The translations under genes were made by a program, and so were the position numbers. Of a stretch of DNA of 64,000 bases, positions 1-10,071 are shown one piece after another (position 1 is the stretch's first letter; every line of letters starts with the position of its first letter). A model generated the notes under the pieces. The model was not told where the DNA came from. It was given only the letters and a program-made list of their open reading frames with translations, and searched no databases. Origin of the DNA: Burkholderia seminalis DSM 23518 (GTDB taxonomy: Bacteria; Pseudomonadota; Gammaproteobacteria; Burkholderiales; Burkholderiaceae). The stretch covers positions 558,001 to 622,000 of the forward strand of contig NZ_CADFDK010000003.1 in assembly GCF_902832885.1 (NCBI RefSeq). Direction: 5' to 3'.

Positions 1-1493
1 ACCGCTTCGTCGCGATGAACGAGAACAACGGCAGCTTCCGCGATACGGTGTCGAGCAAGCGCTACCTGTTCGCGCCGTCGTTCACGTGGGACATCGGCGC
101 GGACACGACGCTCCATTACGAATTCGAGAGCGTGCGCCAGCGCGCGCCGCTCGATCGCGGCGTGGTCGCGGTGGGCGGGCAGCTCGGCGCGATTCCCGCG
201 TCGCGCTTCCTCGGCGAGCCGCGCGACGGCGACTTCGACGTGCGCAACACGGGCCATCAGTTCACGCTCGAGCATCGCGTCGATGCGAACTGGTCGGTCA
301 ACGCCGGCTTCGCGCAGCGCACCACCGACCTGTCCGGCCGCTCGTCCGAGGCATTCGCGCTGCAGCCGGACGGCCGCACGCTGTGGCGCCGCTACCGGCA
401 AGTCGCGTTCCACTCGAACGACCTGCAAGGCCGCGTCGAAACGGCCGGCAAGTTCCGCACCGGCGGCATCGGCCACACGCTCGTGCTGGGTATCGACGCG
501 TACCGCTTCAACTACGACCAGTTCGTCGCGCGCTCGACACCCACGGCCGCCGCGCCGTATGCGATCGACATCTTCGATCCCGTCTACGGCCAGCCGGCGC
601 CCGTGCCGCGCACCGCGACCAACCTGCTCGAGCGCGACGACGGCCAGGGCGTCTATGCGCAGGACACGCTCGCGTTCGGGCCGCACTGGAAAATCCTCGC
701 GGGGCTGCGCTGGGATCGCTTTCATCAGTCGGTCGAGAACCGCCTGAAGGGCACGACGAGCCACCAGTTGCAGACCGCGTTGAGTCCGCGCCTCGGCATC
801 GTGTACGAGATGAGCCCCGCGCTGTCGCTGTATGCGAACACCGCGTATTCGTTCCGGCCCAACAACGGCGCCGACGTAAACGGCCGCGCGTTCGATCCGG
901 AGAAGGGGCATGGCTACGAAGTCGGCGCGAAATGGGCCGGCGCACGCTGGCTCGCCACCGTCGCGGCATTCCACGTCAACAAGCGCAACGTGCTGACCGC
1001 CGATCCGGCCAACGCCGGCTTCTCCCGCGCGGCGGGCGAGGTGCGCAGCCGCGGCGTCGAATTCGAATGGAACGGCGACCTGGGTCACGGCGTGCGCGGC
1101 CTCGTCAACGTCGCCTACGTCGATGCCGCGGTCACGCGCGACGCGGTGCTGACGCCCGGCGCACGCCTCGTCGACATTCCGCGCCTGAGCGGCAGCGCGC
1201 TGCTCCTGTACGAAACCGCGGTGCCGTTCGCGGACAAGGCCGGCGCCGGCGCCGGCGTGATCTACGTCGGACGCCGGGCCGGCAATACCGCGAACACGCA
1301 GGACGGGTTCGACCTGCCGGCCTATGCGACCGTGCAGCTGAACGGCTATGTGCAGATCGACAAGCACCTGCGCGCGTCGGTGGTGCTGAACAACCTGTTC
1401 AACCGCACCACCTACGTCAGCTCCTACAACAGCCTGTGGGTCACGCCAGGCGCACCGCGCAGCCTGTTCGCGTCGCTCGCCTACGCGTTCTAG
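1..1493 (+). CDS. TonB-dependent siderophore receptor, C-terminal part (5' end outside window)
   Basis: The reading frame is open from the first bases, so this is the 3' part of a longer gene; an internal Met at position 15 is not a convincing start. About 496 residues are visible. They show the alternating, aromatic-rich beta-strand pattern of an outer-membrane barrel, with receptor-like phrases such as GVYAQDTLAFGPHWKILAGLRWD, SPRLGIVYEMSPALSLYANTAYSF and NNLFNRTTYVSSYN. It ends in a C-terminal Phe after an aromatic strand, as barrel proteins inserted by BAM do. The plug domain and TonB box lie outside the window. The family imports ferric siderophores using TonB energy; the ligand cannot be told from this part. 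The gene converges on the ArsB-like gene, with about 30 bp between the stops. Confidence 0.88.
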   Translation, partial: RFVAMNENNGSFRDTVSSKRYLFAPSFTWDIGADTTLHYEFESVRQRAPLDRGVVAVGGQLGAIPASRFLGEPRDGDFDVRNTGHQFTLEHRVDANWSVNAGFAQRTTDLSGRSSEAFALQPDGRTLWRRYRQVAFHSNDLQGRVETAGKFRTGGIGHTLVLGIDAYRFNYDQFVARSTPTAAAPYAIDIFDPVYGQPAPVPRTATNLLERDDGQGVYAQDTLAFGPHWKILAGLRWDRFHQSVENRLKGTTSHQLQTALSPRLGIVYEMSPALSLYANTAYSFRPNNGADVNGRAFDPEKGHGYEVGAKWAGARWLATVAAFHVNKRNVLTADPANAGFSRAAGEVRSRGVEFEWNGDLGHGVRGLVNVAYVDAAVTRDAVLTPGARLVDIPRLSGSALLLYETAVPFADKAGAGAGVIYVGRRAGNTANTQDGFDLPAYATVQLNGYVQIDKHLRASVVLNNLFNRTTYVSSYNSLWVTPGAPRSLFASLAYAF

Positions 1494-1523
1494 CCGGAAT
1501 CGGCCGGCCGCCGCGTACCGCGG

Positions 1524-2783
1524 TCACGCGCCGAGCGCGAGCCGTGCGGCGAGCGCGAGCAGCAGGGCCGGCAACATCACGCACGCGCCGACCGCAAGGA
1601 ACGCGCGGAAGCCGACCTGCAGCCCCTCGCGCCGGATAGCCGCGAGCCACAGGATCGTCGCGAGCGATCCGGTCACGGACAGGTTCGGCCCCAGGTCGAC
1701 GCCGATCAGGATCGCGTCGATCACCCGGTGCGGGCTGCCCGCGGCGTCGATCGTCGAGCTCGCGAGGAGTCCGGCCGGCAGGTTGTTGACCAGATTCGAC
1801 GCCAGCGCGATCGCGACGCCCGCCACGGCCGCGGCGGTCTGCTCGCCGCTTGCCGTCAGCGCGCGCAGCAGCCCGGCCAGCGCACGCACCGCGCCGCTCC
1901 GGTCGAGCGCCTCGACCAGGACGAACAGCCCGGCGACGAGCGGCAACACGCTCCATGAAATCGCGCGAACGATCGGCACGGCGGCCGTGCGATCCCGAAC
2001 CAGCACGCACGCGACCGTGACGACACCCGCCGCCGCGGTCGGCAACCCGAGCGGAAGATCGAGCGCCGACACCGCCATCAGCGCGGCGGCCGTGACCGCG
2101 ATGCCGGCCAGCGCGATACGGCCGCCGCCGGTGAGCGGCCGCGTCGGCAGGCCCGATTCGCAACGACCGCGCAGCGCGTGTCGCTGGGTGATCCGCAGCA
2201 TCCCGTACGTGCAGGCGATCGACACGACGGACGGAACCGCGAAGTGGGCCAGCCATGCGCCGAGCGGCGGCATGCGCGCGCCGTACAGCACGAGATTCGC
2301 CGGGTTCGAGATCGGCAGCACGAAACTCGCCGCGTTCGCGACGAACGCGCAGATGTACAGCAGCGGCAGCGGCTCGGCCTTCGCGCGGCGCGCGGCCGCG
2401 ACGACCGCAGGCGTCAGCACGACGGCGGTCGCATCGTTGGACAGGAAGACCGTCGTCACCGCGCCCACCAGGTAGACGAGCGCGAACAGGCGCCGGGGCG
2501 AACCCTGCGCGCGATTGACGACGCGCGTCGCGACCCAGTCGAACAGCCCTTCGCGCCGCGCGACCTCGGACAGCAGCATCATGCCGGTCAGGAACAGGTA
2601 CACGTCGCCGCCCTTCGCGACGGCCTCGAGCGCCGGATGCACGGGCAGCAGGCCGCATGCGACCAGCAGCAGCGCGCCGCTCACCGCCCAGGTCGCCTCG
2701 GGCCAGCCGAACGGACGCGCGATGACGCCCGCCGTGGCGAGCGCGGAAATCAGCCATGCAAGCGAAACGGAATTCATGGACAA
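1524..2783 (-). CDS. ArsB/NhaD-type inner-membrane anion permease
   Basis: A 419-residue polytopic membrane protein of the ArsB/ion-transporter superfamily. The two halves carry the family's signature loops: FLSNDATAVVLTPAV in the first, and LVNNLPAGLLASS then DLGPNLSVTGSLATILWL in the second, as in ArsB (about 430 residues). ArsB exports arsenite, but no ArsR, ArsC or ArsA gene lies nearby, so the substrate here is unknown. It is the last gene of a four-gene minus-strand operon, 31 bp after the MFS gene, and should therefore be controlled by the sigma-54 promoter at 5489-5503. An alternative start two codons in (MNSVSL) is equally possible. Family certain, substrate unknown. Confidence 0.85.
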   Translation of the reverse strand: MSMNSVSLAWLISALATAGVIARPFGWPEATWAVSGALLLVACGLLPVHPALEAVAKGGDVYLFLTGMMLLSEVARREGLFDWVATRVVNRAQGSPRRLFALVYLVGAVTTVFLSNDATAVVLTPAVVAAARRAKAEPLPLLYICAFVANAASFVLPISNPANLVLYGARMPPLGAWLAHFAVPSVVSIACTYGMLRITQRHALRGRCESGLPTRPLTGGGRIALAGIAVTAAALMAVSALDLPLGLPTAAAGVVTVACVLVRDRTAAVPIVRAISWSVLPLVAGLFVLVEALDRSGAVRALAGLLRALTASGEQTAAAVAGVAIALASNLVNNLPAGLLASSTIDAAGSPHRVIDAILIGVDLGPNLSVTGSLATILWLAAIRREGLQVGFRAFLAVGACVMLPALLLALAARLALGA

Positions 2784-2814
2784 GTCGGAAATGACATGGA
2801 GAGGACAGGCACGT

Positions 2815-4080
2815 TCATGACGACGTGGCCGGCAGATCGGCCGGCTTGCCGCACACGCTGCTCAGCGCGCGCGCATGGCCGAGCCAGAGCGCGAGCGACC
2901 CGGTCGACACGGCGCCCAGCACGACGAATGCGGCCGGATAACCGAAGTGCTGCGCGAGCACGCCGCCCAGCGCGGGACTGAGCGCCGCGCCGATGCCCTG
3001 CGCGGTCGCGACGGCGCCCTGCCCGGCGTTCACGCGGCCGGAGCCGTGCAGCAGGCGTACGACGAGCGCCGGCACGACGACGCTCTGCAGGCCGGCGCCG
3101 ATACCGTCGAGCACCTGCACCGGCCAGACGCCCGCCTCGCTCATCAGGACGGCGGCGAGCGCGCCGCGCACCGGCAGCACCAGATAGGACAGCAGCAGCA
3201 CGCGCCAATAGCCGTGCGCGCGGATCAACCGGGGTGCGAGCCACGCGGCCGCGATCATCACGAGCTGCGCGATGACGATGGTCTGCGCGGTGAACATGCT
3301 CGCGTTGCTGCGATGCGTGGCGACCACGCCCATCCCGTAGAGCGGCAGCATCGCCGCGTTGCCGAGATGAAACAGCGCGAGCGACGCACCGAGCAGGACC
3401 AGCGGCCGGTTCGAGGCCAGCGTACGCATGCCGCCGACGCGCATCGTCGGCGCGCCCGCGGGCCGGTCGTCGTGCGCGGCAAGCGTTCGCGGCGCGGCAG
3501 GCTCGGTGTCGAGGCCACGCGCGCACGCATGGTCGATGGCCTGCCCGGGAATCGCCAGCGTGCTCGCGATCGCGAGGATCGTGAACACGGCGACGAGCGC
3601 GAACACCGCGTCGAATCCCGCATGCCAGCCGAGCCAGCCGGCGAGCGCCGCGCCCACGACGTTGCCCGCGTGGTTCGCCATCTGGTTGCGGCCGAACTGC
3701 CGGTCGAAACCCTGCCGGCGCGCGATGCCGAGCGTCACGCCCGCGACGGCCGGCGCCAGCGCCGCGCCGCCGACGGCGGCCAGGATCTGCGACGCCGCCA
3801 CCGCCGGATAGCCGTCGGCGACCATCAGCGCCAGCGAGGCGAGCGCCGTCACGGCGGTGGCCACGATGATCAGCGCGCGCTTCGCGCGCAGCGCATCGAC
3901 GAGCGCGCCGGCCGGCGGCGTCGCGGCCATCGCGGCGAGCCCGGCCAGCGTCATGACCGAGCCGATCGCGTCGGCGCTCCAGCCGCGCGACAGCAGGATC
4001 ACGCCGACGAACGGGCCGATGCCGGCCTGCACGTCGGCCAGGAAAAAGTTGAGCGCCTCGAGCGCGCGCGTCGGTTTCAT
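2815..4080 (-). CDS. MFS transporter
   Basis: A 421-residue protein with about 12 hydrophobic helices and a hydrophilic central loop near residues 190-230 separating two six-helix halves, the major facilitator layout. The first half has a DALRAKR-like loop between helices 2 and 3, equivalent to the family's conserved cytoplasmic loop. I start it at the Met of MKPTRALEALNFF because the longer frame would overlap the upstream gene by about 100 bp and has hydrophilic, non-membrane sequence there. It lies 13 bp after the 181-residue module protein and 31 bp before the ArsB-like permease. Substrate unknown; drug or organic-anion efflux is a guess from subfamily appearance only. Confidence 0.85.
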   Translation of the reverse strand: MKPTRALEALNFFLADVQAGIGPFVGVILLSRGWSADAIGSVMTLAGLAAMAATPPAGALVDALRAKRALIIVATAVTALASLALMVADGYPAVAASQILAAVGGAALAPAVAGVTLGIARRQGFDRQFGRNQMANHAGNVVGAALAGWLGWHAGFDAVFALVAVFTILAIASTLAIPGQAIDHACARGLDTEPAAPRTLAAHDDRPAGAPTMRVGGMRTLASNRPLVLLGASLALFHLGNAAMLPLYGMGVVATHRSNASMFTAQTIVIAQLVMIAAAWLAPRLIRAHGYWRVLLLSYLVLPVRGALAAVLMSEAGVWPVQVLDGIGAGLQSVVVPALVVRLLHGSGRVNAGQGAVATAQGIGAALSPALGGVLAQHFGYPAAFVVLGAVSTGSLALWLGHARALSSVCGKPADLPATSS

Positions 4081-4093
4081 GGTCGACGGGCGG

Positions 4094-4639
4094 TCATTCG
4101 TCTTCCGCATCGACGAGTTCGGCGATCTCGCTGACATCGAGCACGGCGCCGTATCGCGTGACGACGCCTTGTCCCCACGCCATGACATGGACACCGGCGC
4201 GCAGATAGTCGCTCAGTTCGGCCGCCGCATGGGGCGGCACCCGCAGCACGGCACCGTTCGCCAGCAACGCGCCGTTCAGCTCGCCTTTCGGGCCGTGCAG
4301 CGCGAACGCGACCTCGCCGCTCATCTCCATCGGCTTGCGGCCGCCATGCGGCGGCTTCGGCGCACCGTGCACGGGCCCGTCGTCGACGATCTCGACGCCG
4401 TGGCGCCCGGTCAGTTGCACCGCGGCGATCGTCTCGGCGCCGCGCATCTTGACGCCGCGCACGCGAATGCGGTCGCCTACCTCGATGTGGCGAACCAGTT
4501 CGCGGCCCAGATGCGGCGGCACGTGAACCTGCAGGTCGCCGTTCAGGACCAGGCCGTCGATGTCGCCGTGCGGGTTGAGCAGGAACTGCGTGACGCGGCC
4601 GCGCGTTTCGGGCAGGCAGGCGGGATCGATCCAGTGCAT
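4094..4639 (-). CDS. Conserved protein with two copies of a PPH-containing module (cytoplasmic)
   Basis: 181 residues, no signal peptide, starting MHWIDPACLPETRG. It has two copies of a roughly 60-residue unit of the form G-V-x(7-8)-G-(D/E)-(I/L)-(D/N)-G-x-x-L-x-x-G-x-(L/V)-x-VPPH-x(4)-L, at about residues 13-66 and 113-170. The spacing of short beta-strands and glycines suggests a small OB-like barrel. The upstream exported protein carries the same unit twice. It is the second gene of the sigma-54 operon, 40 bp after the exported protein. No catalytic residues stand out. I do not recognise a named family; a binding or periplasm/cytoplasm sensor-type role is speculation. The start is chosen to leave a 40-bp intergenic gap. 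Confidence 0.75.
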   Translation of the reverse strand: MHWIDPACLPETRGRVTQFLLNPHGDIDGLVLNGDLQVHVPPHLGRELVRHIEVGDRIRVRGVKMRGAETIAAVQLTGRHGVEIVDDGPVHGAPKPPHGGRKPMEMSGEVAFALHGPKGELNGALLANGAVLRVPPHAAAELSDYLRAGVHVMAWGQGVVTRYGAVLDVSEIAELVDAEDE

Positions 4640-4679
4640 GGCAGGACTCCTTATTGGATGAAGAGAAAACGACGCGCGA

Positions 4680-5450
4680 TCAGCGCGCGACGTCGTCATA
4701 GAGATTCACGACGCGGCCCGGCGCACCGAACGCGGTGGCCTGCAGCGCTTCGCCATAGGCGTTGCGCGTGCCGTACCCGACCGCGGCCACGCGCGCGCCG
4801 GGCACGAGCAGCCCGCCGAATTGCTGGGCGGCCGGCACGGTCAGCTTGACGATCGCGCCGTCGTCGAGCATCACGCCGTCCGGCTCGCCGCGCGGCGCGC
4901 GCATGACGCGCCGCACGACGCCGGACACGCTGATCCGGGTCAGATTGACGCCGCGCAGTGCGGGCGGCATCGGCGCGGCAGGTGCCGGCGGCTGGTCCGA
5001 CAGCGACGCGCCGGTGCGGTCGTTGCGCACGACGCGCGCGTGGAGGTCGTCGCCGAGGCGGCGTTCCCCGGCCACCGTGACGCGCTCGCCCGGCCGCGCG
5101 AGCGCGACCAGTTGCGTGCCGAGATGCGGCGGCAGGCGGACGAGCGTGCCGTCGGTCAGCACGAAACCGTCGACGTCGCCTTCCGGGTTGATCGTCATGC
5201 GTGCCAGCGTGCCGGACACGAGCGCGTCGGGAGCGATGCCGCCGCCGGGCACGCCGACCGGCGGCGCCGGGTCGAGGCCGGCGCGCGGCGGTGCGCCGGG
5301 CGGCTCGTCCGCACGCGGCGCGGGCGGAATCTGCGCGGCGCAGGCGGTCGCCGCGGCAAGCAGCGCGACGGCGCACAGTCCGACAGCGGTGCGGCGAACG
5401 GCGGCGCGCCGCGGCGGCCGCGAACGCGCGGCAAGTGGGGTCGACATCAT
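4680..5450 (-). CDS. Exported protein with two copies of the same PPH module
   Basis: 256 residues from an ATG (a second ATG follows directly), with GGAG about seven bases upstream. An Arg-rich N terminus (RSRPPRRAAVRRTA) is followed by a hydrophobic stretch ending TACAAQI, which fits a Sec signal or lipoprotein-like signal. A Pro/Ala-rich linker leads to two modules: NPEGDVDGFVLTDGT...RLPPHLG, closely matching NPHGDIDGLVLNGDL...VPPHLG in the next gene, and a more diverged copy around EPDGVMLDDGAIVKLTVP. It is the first gene of the operon, with the sigma-54 promoter about 40 bp upstream. Function unknown; I infer that it and the downstream protein work as an exported/cytoplasmic pair with the two transporters. 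Confidence 0.75.
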   Translation of the reverse strand: MMSTPLAARSRPPRRAAVRRTAVGLCAVALLAAATACAAQIPPAPRADEPPGAPPRAGLDPAPPVGVPGGGIAPDALVSGTLARMTINPEGDVDGFVLTDGTLVRLPPHLGTQLVALARPGERVTVAGERRLGDDLHARVVRNDRTGASLSDQPPAPAAPMPPALRGVNLTRISVSGVVRRVMRAPRGEPDGVMLDDGAIVKLTVPAAQQFGGLLVPGARVAAVGYGTRNAYGEALQATAFGAPGRVVNLYDDVAR

Positions 5451-5488
5451 GGCGGGCTCCGGCAACGGGTTGCGATGCGTCGATATTC

Positions 5489-5503
5489 GCAACACGCGTG
5501 CCA
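5489..5503 (-). promoter_or_regulatory. Sigma-54 (-24/-12) promoter of the 5450-1524 operon
   Basis: On the minus strand the sequence reads TGGCACGCGTGTTGC, an exact match to the sigma-54 consensus TGGCACG-N4-TTGC with correct spacing between the GG and GC dinucleotides. Transcription would start about 12 bp downstream, near 5477, leaving a leader of about 25 bases before the ATG at 5450. Two NtrC-type palindromes lie 50-115 bp upstream and the sigma-54 activator gene is adjacent, so all parts of an enhancer-dependent promoter are present. Confidence 0.9.
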
Positions 5504-5554
5504 GCACGCGCGCGCCCGCCGGGCGGTGTTCCGGACGACGGACCGTGCGGGACG

Positions 5555-5603
5555 TGTCGGGATTCCCGACATGTTTCACCCGCCGTTGTCGGAGATTCCG
5601 ACA
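5555..5603. promoter_or_regulatory. Paired activator-binding palindromes (UAS)
   Basis: Two 17-bp inverted repeats: TGTCGGGATTCCCGACA at 5555-5571 (perfect) and TGTCGGAGATTCCGACA at 5587-5603 (arms 7-3-7, perfect). Centres are 32 bp apart, about three helical turns, placing both on one DNA face as expected for cooperative binding of an NtrC-family oligomer. They sit between the regulator gene's stop and the sigma-54 promoter. Confidence 0.85.
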
Positions 5604-5618
5604 GTCACATCGGCGCGG

Positions 5619-6985
<1,367 letters not shown>

Positions 6986-7004
<19 letters not shown>

Positions 7005-8482
7005 GGGATTTCAATGACGAAGGAGGCGCCGCGCGGCACGTCGTCGAGCCAGGCCTGGCCGCCGTGCGCCGCGGCCACTTCGCGGACGACCGCAAGACCG
7101 AGGCCCGTGCCGTCCGCCCGTCCCGTCACGAACGGCTCGAAAATGCGGTCGCGCTGCTCGGCGGGAACGCCGGGGCCGGTATCCGACACGGTGATCCTCA
7201 GCCAGTCGCGTCCGGCATCGGTGCGACGCGCGGCGGTCAGCGTGACCGCGCCGCCGTCGCCGGCATGGCGCAGCGCATTGAGCACCAGGTTGTCCAGTGC
7301 GCGGCGCATCTGGTCGGGATCGAACACGGGGAAACCGGCGGGCTCCGCCACGCGCTCGCGAGGCTCGCCGCGCGACCATGCGAGCTCGATCGACCGGCGC
7401 TGCGCCAGCTCGCGGTGCGCGTCGACGACCTGCGCGAGCCACACGTCGACATCGACCCGCGTCGCATGCGGGCTGACCGGCTGCGTCAGCGCAAGCAGGC
7501 CGGACAGTTGCGCATCGATGCGTTCGATCTGCGCCAGGATCACGCGCAGCGCATCCTGCTGCCGCCCGCTGTCGCCGGCCAGCGCGTTTTCGGCTTTCAG
7601 CCGCATCGCGCCCATCGGGTTGCGAATCTCGTGCGCGACCTGGGCGGCCAGCTTGCCCAGCATCCCGAAGCGTTCCGCCTGCGCGAGCCGCGTGCGGAGT
7701 TCGGCGGCCTGCTGCTGCAGGTGTTCGGCACGCCGTGCGCGCGCGTTGAACGCCTCGATGATCCGGTCGAGATCCGACTCGCCGACGTAAGGCAGGTGCG
7801 GTTCGCGACCGTCGGGCCCGAGCCCGGTCTCGATCCGCGCGAGATTGCGCTTCCAGCGGCGCAATCCGATGGCCAGCGCCGCCGCGATCGCGAGAATCAC
7901 CGCGAGCACGCCGGCGAGGCCCAGCGCCAGCAGCTCGCCGTGCCGGCCGAGCGGCGGGCGCGCGCGCGTCAGCATCCAGACGAACAGGCCCGATCCGGCG
8001 CGGACGGGGCACGCCGCCGCGATCACGGCATCCTGCGCGCCCTCGACGGCGTTCGACGTCGCGGCGCGCGTCGCGGCGGCCGCGCGCAGCGTGCGGAGAA
8101 TCAGCGGCGTTTCCGCGTCCGGCACGTCGCGCTTGATGCCGCTGCCCTGATAGGTGGGAAAGGAATACGCGAGAAAACCGCTCGCCGCGGCGCCGCCGCC
8201 CGCCGTCCAGAAACCGCCTTCCATGTCCGGCGCGCGCGCGAGGACGATATCGAGGATCGCATGCATCAGCGCGGCATCCGGCTGCGCGCCGGCCGGCGCG
8301 GACGTATCGTAACGCGACGCGACCGCTTCGCAGGCCGCTGCGCCCGCGGCCCGCGCACCGGCGATCTGCTGCCCTTCGGCGGAACTGGCCATGACCCAGA
8401 CGACCGCGACCAGCGTCGCGCAGAGCGCCGCGACGAGCGCCCAGAGCATGACGAGTTGAGTGGAGAACGGCGGACGCTTCAT
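6986..8482 (-). CDS. Membrane sensor histidine kinase
   Basis: About 498 residues from MKRPPFSTQL; ATG at 8494 (four codons upstream) is also possible. One membrane helix near the N terminus (LVMLWALVAALCATLVAVVWVMA), a periplasmic sensor region of about 140 residues with no recognisable domain, a second helix (LLALGLAGVLAVILAIAAALAIGL), a HAMP-like linker, then the HisKA box AAQVAHEIRNPMGAMR with the phosphoacceptor His. The ATP-binding domain has an N box (DNLVLNALRHA), G1 DTGPGVP, an F box and G2 GTGLGLAVV. It pairs with the overlapping NtrC-type regulator. The signal is unknown; periplasmic sensing fits the exported first product of the target operon. Confidence 0.93.
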
Positions 8483-8660
8483 CGGATCGGGCATGCGGTC
8501 GAGGGCGACAGGATAACGTAAAGCATGCGACGCCGGGACCCGCGCGAATACGACGCGTCGCGCCGGACGGCAACGGTCGCCATCGGGAAAGGCCGCTGAA
8601 AGAACCAAGCGCTAGACTGCCTGCGGCTCGACACTCCCGCCCCTTCCCCTCGAGGACAGC

Positions 8661-9617
8661 ATGCGCGCCATTGCCTTCCGAAGACTCTCCGTCGCCTTGT
8701 TCGCCGCCGGTGCGCTGTTCGGCGCCGCGTCCGCGAGCCGCGCCTGCGACGTGCCCGCCCCGGTGCGGACGATCGATCCGCCCGGCTACTACGACGACCC
8801 GACCGGCTACGCGCGCGACGTGAAGCCGATGCGCGATTTCGTCGCGAAGCTGAACGCCGCGGCGGAACGCGCCGACTGGTCGTGCGCGCTGACGCTGCTC
8901 GACAGTTGGGCGCAATCGGATGCGCTGATGGGCAAGATCTCCGGCTATCAGGGATATTTCGAGCGTTCGTGGGCCGGCACCGACTTCGCGATGGTGATCC
9001 TGCGCATGCCGCCCGGCGTGCGCGAAGCGAACCGCGCGCCATTCAACGCGATCGACCCGTGGCTCGAACGCATCGCGATCGCCACCCGCGATTCGGAGGC
9101 AATCAACCGCCTGCACAACAACCTCGTGTACTGGGCGGGCCTCGACCTGATCGCCATCGGCACCGTGACCGACAACGCGAGCCTGATCGACTCGGGCCTG
9201 CTGCGCGTGCGCGAAGGAATCCGCGACATCGCCGCGGACGGTTCGCTGGCCCGGGAAGTCAAGCGCGGCAACCGCGCGCTGCACTATCACACCTTCGCGC
9301 TGCTGCCGCTCGTGTTCGCGGCGGAGCTCGTGCACCGGCGCAAGATCGACCTGTATCGCGAGAACGGCGGCGCGATCGGCCGCCTGGCCAACCTCGTGAT
9401 CGACGCGGTGGAGAACCCCGACAGTTTCAGGAAGATCACGCCGGTCAGGCAGGACCTGTTCCCGTGGACGTTCCGCGACGAACTGAGCTGGGTCGAGCCG
9501 TACTACGCACGCTTCGGCGATCGCCGGCTGCCCGCGATCATCGCGCCGCGCCGCCCGTTCAGCGAATGGCGGCTCGGCGGCGACGTGACCGCGGCGTGGG
9601 GTGCGCCGCTGCCGTAA
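8661..9617 (+). CDS. Alginate-lyase-like (PL5) exported protein, catalytic His replaced
   Basis: 318 residues with a clear signal peptide cleaved near ASRA-CDVP. The body resembles the AlgL/PL5 alpha-barrel family: an N-terminal P-x-x-Y region, the segment INRLHNNLVYWAGLDL matching the family's NNHxYWA block, REVKRGNRALHYHTFALLPL matching the Arg and Tyr catalytic block, and a late ENPDSF-WVEPYY region. In characterised PL5 enzymes the second residue pair is Asn-His; here the position after NN is Leu. Arg and Tyr are kept. It might be inactive, use different chemistry, or act on another uronan. It stands alone, divergent from the kinase gene, with no alginate biosynthesis genes around. Confidence 0.75.
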   Translation: MRAIAFRRLSVALFAAGALFGAASASRACDVPAPVRTIDPPGYYDDPTGYARDVKPMRDFVAKLNAAAERADWSCALTLLDSWAQSDALMGKISGYQGYFERSWAGTDFAMVILRMPPGVREANRAPFNAIDPWLERIAIATRDSEAINRLHNNLVYWAGLDLIAIGTVTDNASLIDSGLLRVREGIRDIAADGSLAREVKRGNRALHYHTFALLPLVFAAELVHRRKIDLYRENGGAIGRLANLVIDAVENPDSFRKITPVRQDLFPWTFRDELSWVEPYYARFGDRRLPAIIAPRRPFSEWRLGGDVTAAWGAPLP

Positions 9618-9706
9618 CGGCCCGCGCACGATGCGGAACACACGCGGCGCGAGCGCATCGAGTCATGCCGACCGCGCGAACGGTGTTGCGCCGCCTCTTC
9701 CGCGCG

Positions 9707-10036
9707 TCAGCGCACGCCCTCGTGCGCAGCCTCGTTCACGGTACCGCCGACGCGCTCCGCGCGCTCGACGATGCGCGCGAGCCGGATGATGTCGGTCAGC
9801 GCGAAATCGTTCGCGTCCGGCGTCGGCCGATCGTGCTCGCGCGCGACGCGCATCGCGAACGCGAGCGCTTCCGAGCGCTCGCGCAACAGCGTGCGCAATG
9901 CATCCGCGATGATCCGGCGGTCGCGCGGATCGCCCAGGCCGAGCACCGGCCCGCGGCCCGGTTCGACGGCCGGCGCTCCGTGCGCCGGCGCCGCCAGCAT
10001 GGCGATGCCGGGCATCGGCACCGTGTTCCGTTTCAT
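9707..10036 (-). CDS. Small conserved-looking protein at the end of the xyl operon
   Basis: 109 residues, starting MKRNTVPMPG, with a strong ribosome site (GGGAGAGG) just before the ATG. It begins 36 bp after xylH on the same strand, so it is probably co-transcribed with the xylose genes. The middle is helical and charged (LRTLLRERSEALAFAMRVAREHD, LTDIIRLARIVERAERV), consistent with a small helical bundle. No motif or family is recognised and no membrane segment is clear. Its place in the operon suggests an accessory role in xylose use, but this is only positional. Confidence 0.6.
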   Translation of the reverse strand: MKRNTVPMPGIAMLAAPAHGAPAVEPGRGPVLGLGDPRDRRIIADALRTLLRERSEALAFAMRVAREHDRPTPDANDFALTDIIRLARIVERAERVGGTVNEAAHEGVR

Positions 10037-10071
10037 GTCCCTCTCCCGTTGACGGGCGGCCGCACGCTGCG

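Noticed and set aside
1524-2783. Arsenic resistance locus
   Set aside because: The permease is ArsB-like, but there is no arsR, arsC or arsA and the operon's other genes do not fit.
2178-4134. Long plus-strand open frames opposite the ArsB and MFS genes
   Set aside because: They are Arg/His/Asp-rich antisense readings of GC-rich genes, without ribosome sites or family-like sequence.
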